DNA of 64,000 nt from CALXXL01 sp034926605 (GCA_034926605.1 JAYFQV010000007.1:20805-84804); one strand, 5' to 3'. Positions 16,402-24,941 are shown, counted from the first letter of the stretch. The notes: generated from the letters alone by a model not told the origin. Made by a program: numbers and translations.

Positions 16402-19242
16402 TCACAGCAGTTTTCCCAAATATTGGCCGGTGTAGGACTTTTTGACGCGCGCCACCTCTTCCGGTGTGCCGTGCGCAACCACCCGGCCGCCGCCGTCGCC
16501 GCCTTCCGGCCCGATGTCGATCAGGTGGTCGGCGCATTTGATGACGTCGAGATTGTGTTCGATCACCAATACGGTATTGCCGAGGTCACGTAGTTTGAAC
16601 AGCACTTTGAGCAGCTGCTCGATGTCCGCCGGGTGGAGTCCGGTGGTCGGTTCATCCAACACATATATGGTGTGGCCGCGCGGCACCCTGGCCAGCTCGG
16701 CGGCAAGTTTCACCCGTTGCGCTTCGCCGCCGGACAGGGTGGTGGCGCTCTGGCCGAGCTGGACATATCCGAGCCCGACCTCGTCAAGCATTTTCAGCTT
16801 GCGCACCAGCGGGTTGTGGTGCGGGAAGAAATCGATCGCCTCGCCGATGGTCAGGTTGAGCACGTCGGAAATATTCAGGCCCTTGTATTTGACCTCCAAT
16901 GTGTCGGCGTTGAATCTGCGGCCGTTACAGGCGGAGCATTCGACGTAGACGTCGGAAAGGAACTGCATCTCGATCTTCTTTATGCCGTCGCCCTTGCACT
17001 CCTCGCAGCGTCCGCCTTTGACATTGAAGCTGAAACGACCTGGTTTGTACCCGCGAACCTTGGACTCCGGCAGCGAGGCGAAAATATTGCGGATTATACC
17101 GAACGCGTCGGTATAGGTGGCGGGATTGGAGCGCGGCGTGCGGCCGATCGGGGTCTGGTCGATCACTATTGCTTTGTCCACATGCTCAAGTCCGTCCACC
17201 CCGGCGCATTTTCCCGGAGGATTGTCGGCGATGCCTAACCGGCGGTTCATGGCTCTGACCAGAATCTCGTTGACCAGCGAAGATTTTCCGCTGCCGGAAA
17301 CGCCGGTGACGCAGATGAAGCAGCCCAGAGGGAACTCAACGTCGATTTTTTTGAGATTGTTCTGCTCGGCCTTTCGAACCACCACTTTCAGGCCATTGCC
17401 CTTGCCGCGTTCGGCCGGAACCGGAATGGTGCGGCGGCCGGATAGAAAGTTGCCGGTGGCCGAGGTGGTGCAGGCGGCCACTTGTTCCGGCGTGCCGGCG
17501 GCAACCACTTCGCCGCCGTGGGACCCGGCGCCGGGGCCGAGGTCGATCAGATAATCGGAACTGCGCATGGTGTCGAGGTCGTGCTCGACCACCACCACGG
17601 TATTGCCGAGATCGCGCAGCGATTTAAGGGTGGCAAGCAGCCGGTCGTTATCGCGCTGATGCAGGCCGATGCTGGGTTCGTCGAGGATGTACAGCACTCC
17701 GGCCAGCGCGCTGCCGAGCTGGGTGGCCAGCCGGATGCGTTGCGCCTCGCCGCCGGAAAGCGTGGCGGAGGCGCGGTCCAGCGCCAGATAATTGAGCCCG
17801 ACGTTGGCGAGGAAGCCGAGCCGGGAGCGAATCTCAACCAGTACGTCGCGGGCGATGACCTGCTGTTCGGCGTCCAGTTCTAGTCTGTTTGCAAAATCGA
17901 GTGCCTTGTCCACCGGCAGATGGTTAAATTCGGCAAGGTTCAGGCCGCCGACCGTTACCGCCAGTGCCGCTTTGTTGAGCCGTGCTCCGTGACAGGCGGG
18001 GCACGGGCGGGGGCTGAGCATCGCGGCGAGCCGCTCGCGCACCGAGTCGATCTCGGTTTCCTGATAGCGTTTTTCCAGCAGCGCCAGCACGCCTTCGAAC
18101 GGTTTGCTCCAGTGGTGTTTGCGGCGGTGTATGTAATAATCGAACTCTAAAGGTTTGCCGTCGGAGCCATAGAGCAGCAGTTTGCGCAGCTTTTCCGGCA
18201 GGTCGCGCCAGGGGGTGGTGAGCATTTCCGGTGCTTTCCACTGCTCGGCCAGCTTGCGCAGCAGCATGTTGTAGTACATTATCAGGTGCATGGGGCCGCG
18301 GCGCAGCCCGGGGAACGCACCGCGGCGGATGCTGAGCGAGTCGTCCGGCACCACCTTTTCCGGGTCCATTTCAAGTTTTACCCCGAGACCGTGGCATTCC
18401 GGACAGGCCCCGTAGGGGGTGTTGAACGAAAAATTGCGCGGCAGCATTTTGCCGAAGCTGAGATTGCACTTGACGCAGGCAAGATGTTCGCTGTACTGTT
18501 TTTCATCGAACGAACCTTCGGTGTTTTCAGTCAGCAGGGTCAGTACCCCGGCGCCGTGTTTCAGCGCCAGTTCCACCGAATCCGACAGACGCGCCGGATC
18601 GAGTTCTCCGGTCATCAGCCGGTCGACCACCGCCTCGATGGTATGCCGCTGGTTCTTTTCAAGTTTGGGCGGTTCCTCATCGAGATCGCATATTCTGCCG
18701 TCGATGCGGGCGCGAACAAAGCCCTCGGTACGCAGTTTGTCCACGGTATCGCGGTGTTCGCCCTTGGCCCCCATTGCCACCGGAGCGAGGATCATCAGCC
18801 TCAGACCGGCCGGCAGCGCTTGTATCTGTGCGCATATCTTCTGCGCAGACTGTGGCGCGAGAACCGCGCCGCACTCCGGACAGTGCGCGGTGCCGGTGTA
18901 GGCGTAAAGCAGTCGCAGATAGTCGTATATCTCGGTGACGGTGGCCACGGTGGAGCGAGGCGTGCCGCCGGAGGATCGCTGCTCGATGGCGATTGCCGGA
19001 GACAGCCCTTCGATGTGGCGGACTTTCGGCTTTTGCATCCGGTCCAGGAACAAACGGGCGTAGGCGGACAGACTTTCCACATAGCGGCGCTGCCCCTCGG
19101 CGTAAAGTGTGTCAAAGGCCAGCGACGACTTGCCGGAACCGCTGAGTCCGGTTACCACCACCAGCTTGTTGCGGGGGATGGTGACGTCGATGTCCTTCAG
19201 ATTGTGCTGGGACGCGCCCTTGATGACGATATTTTCATTCAT
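16402..19242 (-). CDS. uvrA: Excinuclease ABC subunit A
   Basis: This 946-residue protein is the damage-sensing ATPase of nucleotide excision repair. Both ABC modules are present: Walker A GLSGSGKSS and GVSGSGKSS, two LSGGEAQR signatures and two LDEP Walker B motifs. Zinc sites appear as CPEC in the first insertion, CVKC...CPEC, and CEEC...CSAC in the second half. It is full length. There is no ribosome site before the ATG, and the promoter sits so close that the transcript should start within a few bases of the ATG. Confidence 0.98.
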   Translation of the reverse strand: MNENIVIKGASQHNLKDIDVTIPRNKLVVVTGLSGSGKSSLAFDTLYAEGQRRYVESLSAYARLFLDRMQKPKVRHIEGLSPAIAIEQRSSGGTPRSTVATVTEIYDYLRLLYAYTGTAHCPECGAVLAPQSAQKICAQIQALPAGLRLMILAPVAMGAKGEHRDTVDKLRTEGFVRARIDGRICDLDEEPPKLEKNQRHTIEAVVDRLMTGELDPARLSDSVELALKHGAGVLTLLTENTEGSFDEKQYSEHLACVKCNLSFGKMLPRNFSFNTPYGACPECHGLGVKLEMDPEKVVPDDSLSIRRGAFPGLRRGPMHLIMYYNMLLRKLAEQWKAPEMLTTPWRDLPEKLRKLLLYGSDGKPLEFDYYIHRRKHHWSKPFEGVLALLEKRYQETEIDSVRERLAAMLSPRPCPACHGARLNKAALAVTVGGLNLAEFNHLPVDKALDFANRLELDAEQQVIARDVLVEIRSRLGFLANVGLNYLALDRASATLSGGEAQRIRLATQLGSALAGVLYILDEPSIGLHQRDNDRLLATLKSLRDLGNTVVVVEHDLDTMRSSDYLIDLGPGAGSHGGEVVAAGTPEQVAACTTSATGNFLSGRRTIPVPAERGKGNGLKVVVRKAEQNNLKKIDVEFPLGCFICVTGVSGSGKSSLVNEILVRAMNRRLGIADNPPGKCAGVDGLEHVDKAIVIDQTPIGRTPRSNPATYTDAFGIIRNIFASLPESKVRGYKPGRFSFNVKGGRCEECKGDGIKKIEMQFLSDVYVECSACNGRRFNADTLEVKYKGLNISDVLNLTIGEAIDFFPHHNPLVRKLKMLDEVGLGYVQLGQSATTLSGGEAQRVKLAAELARVPRGHTIYVLDEPTTGLHPADIEQLLKVLFKLRDLGNTVLVIEHNLDVIKCADHLIDIGPEGGDGGGRVVAHGTPEEVARVKKSYTGQYLGKLL

Positions 19243-19252
19243 GGTAATTATT

Positions 19253-19280
19253 AATATACCATATTCCGGGCCGCTTGCAA
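19253..19280 (-). promoter_or_regulatory. uvrA promoter of leaderless type
   Basis: TTGCAA (19275-19280) and TATATT (19253-19258) are 16 bases apart on the minus strand. Only 10 bases separate the -10 box from the ATG, so the predicted 5' leader is about 4 bases, and no Shine-Dalgarno sequence is present. No LexA-like palindrome is visible. Confidence 0.7.
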
Positions 19281-19307
19281 GTAAATATTAGAAAAAAAAT
19301 TCGCTGG

Positions 19308-19619
19308 TCAGGCCAAGGTCAGCACGGTCTCAACCGTTTCGTTTCCGCAGGAGGTGCGTAGAACCAGACGGAAAAAATAGTCGCGTCCCGGCAACGGACG
19401 GTATACCCGGACCGGCGGCAGTCTCAACTCGTCGTTGTCGTTCGAAAACAGCAGCTTGGCGCTGGGCAGCAGTTCAATGCCGTCCACTTCCAGCGACGCC
19501 ACCGCCAGCATTCCGGCCGGATCGGCCATACGCACCTGTCCCACAATTTCCGCGCCGCCGCCGGATTCCGACGTGCGCGTAATGCTATATTCCACACTGA
19601 ATCGCTGTTTTTTATCCAT
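19308..19619 (-). CDS. Small unknown protein, probably leaderless mRNA
   Basis: A 103-residue cytosolic protein with mostly beta-strand character and no signal peptide. It has VYRPLPGRDYFFRLVLR near the C-terminus, reminiscent of FN3-like folds. No family is recognised. Its near-consensus promoter lies 9 bases from the ATG, with no ribosome site. It ends 65 bases before the uvrA ATG. Confidence 0.65.
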   Translation of the reverse strand: MDKKQRFSVEYSITRTSESGGGAEIVGQVRMADPAGMLAVASLEVDGIELLPSAKLLFSNDNDELRLPPVRVYRPLPGRDYFFRLVLRTSCGNETVETVLTLA

Positions 19620-19628
19620 AATACAACA

Positions 19629-19657
19629 AATATACCAGCGTCTGCCCTGCTTGTCAA
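19629..19657 (-). promoter_or_regulatory. Near-consensus promoter of leaderless type
   Basis: TTGACA (19652-19657) and TATATT (19629-19634) are 17 bases apart on the minus strand. The -10 box ends 9 bases before the ATG, predicting a leader of about 3 bases. Confidence 0.75.
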
Positions 19658-19688
19658 GAGAAAAAAACGTTTTTTTGCAGCATGGTAC

Positions 19689-19716
19689 TTGAAAGTTTGA
19701 TAAATCGGTATAAGTT
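19689..19716 (+). promoter_or_regulatory. Possible rpmH promoter
   Basis: TTGAAA (19689-19694) and TAAGTT (19711-19716) with a 16-base gap. A TATAAG box overlaps at 19709-19714. The exact boxes are uncertain. Confidence 0.35.
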
Positions 19717-19773
19717 ATTTAGCTCGTACACTCGATAATTTTTTGGTTAATTACAACATAGGATGACGGAAAA

Positions 19774-19911
19774 ATGAAAAGAACCTTCCAACCATCGAAC
19801 CGCCGCCGCAAACGCCGGATTGGGTTCATGGCCCGTATGGCCGACAAAAATGGACGACTGATCCTCAAGCGCCGCCGCCAGAAGGGGCGCAAGTGCTTGA
19901 TTACGGCATAG
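19774..19911 (+). CDS. rpmH: Ribosomal protein bL34
   Basis: This 45-residue protein begins MKRTFQPSNRRRKRR, continues GFMARM and KNGRLILKRRRQKGRKCL, and is the standard bL34 of the large ribosomal subunit. GGATGACGG precedes the ATG. It heads the conserved rpmH-rnpA-yidD-yidC-jag cluster. Confidence 0.97.
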   Translation: MKRTFQPSNRRRKRRIGFMARMADKNGRLILKRRRQKGRKCLITA

Positions 19912-19927
19912 TAGTGTAGAGGCAGCT

Positions 19928-19956
19928 CCCCTGAGGGTATCATCACCTGTCAGGGG
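19928..19956 (+). promoter_or_regulatory. Hairpin between rpmH and rnpA
   Basis: CCCCTGA (19928-19934) pairs with TCAGGGG (19950-19956), with an inner GGT/ACC pairing. There is no long T run, so it is not a typical terminator. It could separate the mRNA stability or translation of the abundant L34 from the low-level RNase P protein. Confidence 0.55.
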
Positions 19957-19985
19957 CGTCGCTTTTATTGGAGAAATGCAGACCA

Positions 19986-20336
19986 ATGCAGCCCCGGCCA
20001 CACCTCAAGCTTAAAAGCGAATTCGATTATCTGCGTTCGGCGGGGCGTAAGAGAGTGACGGGAACCTTCGTGTTCGTGGCGGCGCCGAGCCCTGACGGGA
20101 GCTTGCGCTGCGGGGTTATTTGTTCAAAGAAGTTCAGTTTGCTGGCGGTCAGGCGCAACCGCGCACGGAGGTTGCTTTACGAGAGCTTCCGGTTGCTGGA
20201 GAAAAACATCTCCCCGGTGTGGCTGCTGCTGATTCCGCGTTCGCCGATCATGGAGCGCAAATGTCAGGACGTTGCTGCGGAACTGGAAAAGACCTTGAAG
20301 ATTGCCGGTTTGTGGAGGGAAGAGCCAAATGGCTGA
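19986..20336 (+). CDS. rnpA: Ribonuclease P protein component
   Basis: This 116-residue basic protein helps the RNase P RNA mature tRNA 5' ends. The family motif RRNRARRLLYESFR is clear, as are the LKSEFDYLRSAG start and the CGVICSKK strand. I chose the ATG at 19986, with GGAG 12 bases upstream. A TTG at 19968 is possible but lacks a ribosome site. The RNA subunit gene is not in the window. Confidence 0.93.
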   Translation: MQPRPHLKLKSEFDYLRSAGRKRVTGTFVFVAAPSPDGSLRCGVICSKKFSLLAVRRNRARRLLYESFRLLEKNISPVWLLLIPRSPIMERKCQDVAAELEKTLKIAGLWREEPNG

Positions 20337-20341
20337 ATCCC

Positions 20342-20584
20342 GTGAACTGGCTTATCGCCTTGGTGCTGCTTTACCGCCGGGCGGTCTCCCCATGGCTGCC
20401 GCCGTGCTGCCGCTTCACTCCGACCTGCTCGCAGTACGCGATGGAAGCGTTGAGAACCCGCGGACTGTGGGTCGGTTTTTGGCTGACCGCCTGGCGGCTC
20501 ATGCGCTGCCAGCCCTTCGGCAAACCGGGCTACGATCCGGTGCCGCCCGTCAAAAACAAGGAAAAAACTGGTGAAATTCAATAA
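20342..20584 (+). CDS. yidD: Membrane protein insertion efficiency factor YidD
   Basis: The product has the YidD pattern: an amphipathic start (NWLIALVLLYRRAVSP), CCRFTPTCSQYAMEAL with its three Cys, a WLTAWRLMRCQPF helix and GYDPVPP. About 80 residues from the GTG at 20342. The start is uncertain: no ATG is in frame, and an in-frame CTG at 20332 or GTG at 20312 overlapping rnpA is also possible. It overlaps yidC by 14 bases. Confidence 0.88.
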   Translation: MNWLIALVLLYRRAVSPWLPPCCRFTPTCSQYAMEALRTRGLWVGFWLTAWRLMRCQPFGKPGYDPVPPVKNKEKTGEIQ

Positions 20585-22349
20585 AGACATTATCGTCGGC
20601 ATCGTCATCAGCGCAGCGATCCTTTTGGGATGGCAGCTGATAAGCAACCTATTAGGCTGGAACAAATCGGCCCCCGCTCCGCTTCCCTCCGCTCCCTCCG
20701 CTCAGACCGCTCCCGCGGTTCCGGTTCAACCGACATCTTCCCAGCCCGCCGCGCAGCAGGCCGCTCAGCCGATTTCCGCCGAGGCCAAGCCCGCCGCAGT
20801 GCTTCCCTCCGCGCAGCCGCCGACCGTTTGCGGTGCGGTTCCGGTAACGGCCGGAGCCGGTCCCGAGATGAAACCCGAGGAACTCGAGCTTGCCGGAACC
20901 GAAAAAGTGGTGTTCAGCCGTCCCGCTCTTGCGATGGTGGACAGTATTACACTGCTCGCATTCGATAATGCCGCAAAAGACGGCAAGGTGGTGCTCGACA
21001 ATAATTTCGGGGGTACCTTGGTTCCTCCGCTTCACTGCGGCGCGCTGTCTGTCAACGGCCGCACGGCATGGACGGTCGCCAGCGTGATAGACCACATCAG
21101 CTTGCCCGGCAACGGTTATCGGGTGGTGCGCAAAATGATCGACGCCACCGGAAAAGATTTCAAGCTTACCCAGACCTGGCAGCTGAAGCCGGATTATGTA
21201 ATCGATTACAGTGTTGAATTCTCCGGCTCGGCGGAAGGCTCGGCGGCGTTGCCGCTGGGCGACGTCTATGTTTCCGCCGGCGACCTGCAGAATTTGAACG
21301 CGCTTACTCAGGACATCGAGCAGGGGTCGGAATTCAGGATCAACTGTGCCACCGAAAACGGCGCGTTTTCAATGGTCTCCGTTGACGACGATGATTTCGC
21401 AAAACTTCCGGCCGGACAGCTGAGCTGGATCGGCATATCCAACAAATACTTTGCGGTGGCTCTCAAGAGTGACCGCCCGTTCCGGCCTTTCGTCGTGCGC
21501 ACCGAGTATGAGAAGAAACACTACCTTGCCTCCGTCGGCGCGGTGCTGGATAACGTGACCATTCCAGCCGGCGGCAGTCTGGTATGGCATTTCAGTTATT
21601 TCGCCGGGCCCAAAACAGAATCTTATCTCAGCGGTTTCGATTCTTCCGCCGCCAACATGTTGCACCTTTCCTGGGGGCCGCTGAATTATCTCGCCCGGTT
21701 CATGCTCTGGGTGCTCGTATGGCTGCACAGCATATGCGGAAGCTACGGATGGAGCATCATCATTCTTACCATCATCGTGCGCGTCCTGCTGTTCCCGGTC
21801 ACCCGCAAGGCCAACCTCTCCATGAAGAAGATGGCGGCGGTACAGCCCAAAATCAAGGAGATCCGCGAGCAGTACAAGGACCGTCCTGAAATAATGAATC
21901 AGAAGACCATGGAACTTTACCGCAGCGAGAAGATCAATCCGCTCGGCGGATGTCTGCCCCTGCTGCTGCAGTTCCCGGTGTTCATCGCGTTGTATCAGTC
22001 GTTGAGCGGTGCCGTGCAGTTGCGTCAGGTGCCGTTCTGGTGGTCGCCCGACCTGGCGGGCCCTGACACGGTGGGCCACCTGTTCGGGCTGGCGATCAAT
22101 CCTCTGGTGATCGCGATGACTTTGCTGATGGTGTTGCAGCAGCATATGACGCCCAGCGCCATGGACCCGATGCAGAAAAAGATGATGTATCTGATGCCGG
22201 TGGTGATGTTGTTCTTTTTCTATAGTTTGCCCTCCGGCCTCACCCTCTACTGGACGGTGAGCCAGATTTGCAGTATCCTGCAGATGTATTTGCAGCGTAA
22301 ATGGGATCACAAGGACGAGGCTCCGAAACCTGCCGGAGCCAAAAGCTAA
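20571..22349 (+). CDS. yidC: Membrane protein insertase YidC
   Basis: This 592-residue protein has the Gram-negative form: a first membrane helix (about 9-26), a Pro/Ala/Gln-rich linker (about 33-105), a large periplasmic beta domain (about 110-350) and the conserved five-helix core (about 370-580), including LFPVTRKANLSMKKM and the NPLGGCLPLLLQFPVF loop. It inserts membrane proteins with or without SecYEG. GTG start with AAGG upstream. The long Pro/Ala linker is a little longer than in E. coli. Confidence 0.97.
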   Translation: MKFNKDIIVGIVISAAILLGWQLISNLLGWNKSAPAPLPSAPSAQTAPAVPVQPTSSQPAAQQAAQPISAEAKPAAVLPSAQPPTVCGAVPVTAGAGPEMKPEELELAGTEKVVFSRPALAMVDSITLLAFDNAAKDGKVVLDNNFGGTLVPPLHCGALSVNGRTAWTVASVIDHISLPGNGYRVVRKMIDATGKDFKLTQTWQLKPDYVIDYSVEFSGSAEGSAALPLGDVYVSAGDLQNLNALTQDIEQGSEFRINCATENGAFSMVSVDDDDFAKLPAGQLSWIGISNKYFAVALKSDRPFRPFVVRTEYEKKHYLASVGAVLDNVTIPAGGSLVWHFSYFAGPKTESYLSGFDSSAANMLHLSWGPLNYLARFMLWVLVWLHSICGSYGWSIIILTIIVRVLLFPVTRKANLSMKKMAAVQPKIKEIREQYKDRPEIMNQKTMELYRSEKINPLGGCLPLLLQFPVFIALYQSLSGAVQLRQVPFWWSPDLAGPDTVGHLFGLAINPLVIAMTLLMVLQQHMTPSAMDPMQKKMMYLMPVVMLFFFYSLPSGLTLYWTVSQICSILQMYLQRKWDHKDEAPKPAGAKS

Positions 22350-22394
22350 TCAAGCCGTACAGCAGAACACGGCGCTCATCAAGGAGTTATGATA

Positions 22395-23066
22395 ATGTCA
22401 GAAGCAACCGAAACCAAGATGGAAGAACAGAAGGCGAAAGCGCTTCGGGTTCTTGGCACCATGCTCGACTACCTCGGCCTCGAGGCCGAGTGGACCACCG
22501 AAGTAAAAGGCAACCGCCTGATCGTCAAGTTGACCAGCAATGACGCCGGACGTATCATCGGCCGTCGCGGCGCGACACTGGAGAGTCTCCAGATTCTCTT
22601 GAACCGCATCATGTTCCGTGGCGAGGAGGATACTCCGATGATATGCCTGGACATCGACGGCTATTCCCACGGTAACGTCACTGCCGCCGATCGCGGCGGC
22701 GAGCGCAAAGAGCGCGGCGAGCGCGGTGAACGCGGCAATGACCGCCGCGGAGGGCGCCGCGAGCGCGGCGACCGGCATGACCGTCGCGGCGGTGAACGCG
22801 GCGAGCGCAATGAGCGCAGTGAGCGCGGCGACCGGCCGGGGCGTGGCGAGGACGCGGTACCGGAAGAGCAGCTTAGGATGCTGGCCTTGGATAAGGCGAA
22901 GGAAGTCAAGCGTTGGGGCGAATCGGTGGAACTGGCTCCGATGAACGCGCATGACCGCCGGATAATTCATATCACCTTGCAGGACGATGCCGAAATCGAA
23001 ACCACCAGCGATGGCGACGGCGCGATGAAGAAGGTCGTCATTTCACTGAAAAAGGCCGAGAATTGA
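22395..23066 (+). CDS. jag: Jag-family RNA-binding protein (KH + R3H) with an RG-rich linker
   Basis: The 223-residue protein has a KH domain (about 15-90, IIGRRGATLE loop) and a C-terminal R3H domain (about 158-220; the Arg/His pair in HDRRIIH). Between them (about 98-148) is a low-complexity stretch of repeated Arg/Gly/Glu/Asp blocks (GERGERG, RRGGRRERGD), not part of the usual family. The usual N-terminal Jag_N domain is missing. AAGGAG sits 8 bases before the ATG at 22395, and only 2 bases before an alternative ATG at 22389. It lies directly after yidC, as is typical. Confidence 0.9.
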   Translation: MSEATETKMEEQKAKALRVLGTMLDYLGLEAEWTTEVKGNRLIVKLTSNDAGRIIGRRGATLESLQILLNRIMFRGEEDTPMICLDIDGYSHGNVTAADRGGERKERGERGERGNDRRGGRRERGDRHDRRGGERGERNERSERGDRPGRGEDAVPEEQLRMLALDKAKEVKRWGESVELAPMNAHDRRIIHITLQDDAEIETTSDGDGAMKKVVISLKKAEN

Positions 23067-23067
23067 T

Positions 23068-23095
23068 TTGACTTTTTCCGGTTGTGATATAAATT
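23068..23095 (+). promoter_or_regulatory. Candidate tRNA-Pro promoter
   Basis: TTGACT (23068-23073) with TAAATT (23090-23095) at 16 bases; TATAAA at 23088-23093 overlaps. It starts just after the jag stop and precedes the tRNA by 33 bases. Confidence 0.45.
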
Positions 23096-23128
23096 AATAG
23101 GGTGCCTCAACAAAGGGGCGCTTTTTGT

Positions 23129-23206
23129 CGGAGTGTGGCTCAGCCTGGCTAGAGCGCTGCGTTCGGGACGCAGAAGTCGGAGGTTCAAATCCTCTCACTC
23201 CGACCA
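23129..23206 (+). tRNA. tRNA-Pro (anticodon CGG)
   Basis: The acceptor stem CGGAGTG pairs with CACTCCG, with discriminator A and encoded CCA. The D arm is GCTC/GAGC, and the anticodon stem CTGCG/CGCAG encloses the loop TTCGGGA, giving anticodon CGG. The T arm GGAGG/CCTCT (one G-U pair) encloses TTCAAAT. It closely matches bacterial tRNA-Pro(CGG), which reads CCG codons. Confidence 0.97.
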
Positions 23207-23220
23207 TTTTTGTGCTTGAA

Positions 23221-23259
23221 ACGCGGAAAACGGTTCTTACTGTTTCTCCGTGTTTTTTT
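23221..23259 (+). terminator. Terminator after tRNA-Pro
   Basis: ACGCGGA (23221-23227) pairs with TCCGTGT (23247-23253), with an inner AAAC/GTTT pairing, followed by TTTTTT. Confidence 0.75.
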
Positions 23260-23290
23260 ATGTTTTCAAACAGAGATTACGGCAAAATAT

Positions 23291-24517
23291 TTAGTCCTTA
23301 CGCGGCAAACTTATATTTTCGATCTTCTGCACATGAAAAATGTTTTCTATCGCGAAATCCTTTTCGGGACCGATCATATTAGAGTCGGATGAATATTTAT
23401 ATTCGGTTTCGCCGGGGTCAATATCGAGTTCAAAATATACCTCTCGACGTAACGATTCATATCCCACAAGCGTTGCCTCGCCTCCGGTTGGCATAGATGG
23501 GCGCGGGTCGAAGCACTCCAACCGGATATTGATTCTCACATCCAATGCCGTGCCGTTGATTTTAGAAACCTCCAGAGAATAATCCGGGTAGGCGTCTTCC
23601 CTTTTAGAGCCCGGACTGTTATGATTTATCAATTTGCCTTGAACCGTCATCCGGATACCAAATTTGTTACCCAAAATCGGAAAGGTACCACGTGATACAA
23701 TTGGCACTTTGAGGCTCTCCAATCCGAACTGACGCATCCACCACGATGGCACTTCATATGATTCCGTGGTTTTCATCGTTTCCGCGTTGTTCTCCGTCAG
23801 TTCATGGTTTTCAGGTAATCTCTTGAACGCGAAAAAGAAACTTACAGGGTTCATGTTGCAATGATCATTCGCATCTTCATCTTCTAGGCTGGTGGATATT
23901 ACAACACATTCCTTTGCTGCGACGCTTTCATAACCAACCAGACGAACCAGGGATCCGCTTTTGATATCAGAAAGATCTGGGATCAACACCAATTCAATGT
24001 CCTTCGGACTATCCAGCCTGATATTGTCCACATATAACACATTTATGCGGAACTTTTGCCCCGGGTACATTCCCGGTTGATCGAGGGGCTTATCTGTTAC
24101 TATTCCCTCGATTTCCATCACGGTGCCGAAATCTTTGTCCAAAACGGGGAACACGCCCTGGCGACGCAGAAACAGTCTTTTGGTTTTTCTCCCGACATCG
24201 TTAACTTCAATTCCCTTTTCGGTTAACTTAAGTTCAAATTGTCCGATACCGAGAAAATATTGCGTATCCGCAATTGGATACACGTTTTCAATTCTGCCGC
24301 TGTCGTCAAAACAGCACTCATGCGTTTCATCAATATATAAGGTCGGATCGTCGCTATGGAGCATGGGCAAATGAAAGAAAATGTATTTGCCTTTGCTGAC
24401 AACCATATAATCTCCGCAGTTGTCCGCAACATACTTGCCATCCGGTATTCCGTAGTGCAAGGGGGGCATGCATCCGGCCAGCATGAATAAGCATACAGTC
24501 AACAGAATTGTTCTCAT
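23291..24517 (-). CDS. Lipoprotein with a duplicated domain, AT-rich islet
   Basis: The 408-residue protein has a signal peptide with the lipobox MLAGC (Cys at residue 16). Two halves of the mature chain are related: 'GVFPVLDKDFGT...EG' to 'LVGYES' (about 125-205) and 'GTFPILGNKFGI...QG' to 'LVGYES' (about 285-375). Each looks like a beta-rich domain ending in the same LVGYES signature. No known family is recognised. Codon use and base composition are more AT-rich than in neighbouring genes. The ATG at 24517 is preferred over an upstream TTG because it begins the signal peptide. It is the last gene of a minus-strand run of four. Confidence 0.75.
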   Translation of the reverse strand: MRTILLTVCLFMLAGCMPPLHYGIPDGKYVADNCGDYMVVSKGKYIFFHLPMLHSDDPTLYIDETHECCFDDSGRIENVYPIADTQYFLGIGQFELKLTEKGIEVNDVGRKTKRLFLRRQGVFPVLDKDFGTVMEIEGIVTDKPLDQPGMYPGQKFRINVLYVDNIRLDSPKDIELVLIPDLSDIKSGSLVRLVGYESVAAKECVVISTSLEDEDANDHCNMNPVSFFFAFKRLPENHELTENNAETMKTTESYEVPSWWMRQFGLESLKVPIVSRGTFPILGNKFGIRMTVQGKLINHNSPGSKREDAYPDYSLEVSKINGTALDVRINIRLECFDPRPSMPTGGEATLVGYESLRREVYFELDIDPGETEYKYSSDSNMIGPEKDFAIENIFHVQKIENISLPRKD

Positions 24518-24563
24518 ACAAATATCTTTCAAGCTGATTAATTTGTTATTATATTTTCATTTA

Positions 24564-24920
24564 TTACGCCACCCCGCCGATAAACAATGTGTAAAACAGT
24601 GGGATTTGTAATGCCATCGACAGGTTGCATATACATATTGTAAACAAATTTTTAGAGCTGAGACAGAAGAACGTGAAACAAAATACGGTCATCGTGATGG
24701 CAAAGCCGGCATATATGCCGATTGTCCATAATTCATCTTTCATATATGTGCTTATAACTCCGGAGCAAAAATAGTCGAAGGTTAATGACGCAGAGATGCC
24801 GATTTGCAGTGCAATAAGCATTAAGAGGATAAGTGTTTTTGTACCACAACGTCGTCCGTCTATGGGAGAAATCAATAGTGTCATGGCGCTTAAAACCAAT
24901 GCAATATATCCATAACGCAT
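24564..24920 (-). CDS. Small four-helix membrane protein, islet gene
   Basis: A 118-residue hydrophobic protein with membrane segments near residues 5-18, 28-48, 68-88 and 94-115. The spacing places both ends on the same side. No family is recognised. It is rich in Ile, Leu, Phe and Cys and lies between the second membrane gene and the lipoprotein with gaps of 21 and 46 bases. It shares the low GC of the islet. Confidence 0.6.
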   Translation of the reverse strand: MRYGYIALVLSAMTLLISPIDGRRCGTKTLILLMLIALQIGISASLTFDYFCSGVISTYMKDELWTIGIYAGFAITMTVFCFTFFCLSSKNLFTICICNLSMALQIPLFYTLFIGGVA

Positions 24921-24941
24921 TATGATTATTTACTTCCAGGA

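Noticed and set aside
23207..23290. Integration site duplicate of the tRNA-Pro end
   Set aside because: I looked for a second copy of the tRNA 3' end near the far edge of the AT-rich islet and saw none, and there is no integrase gene.
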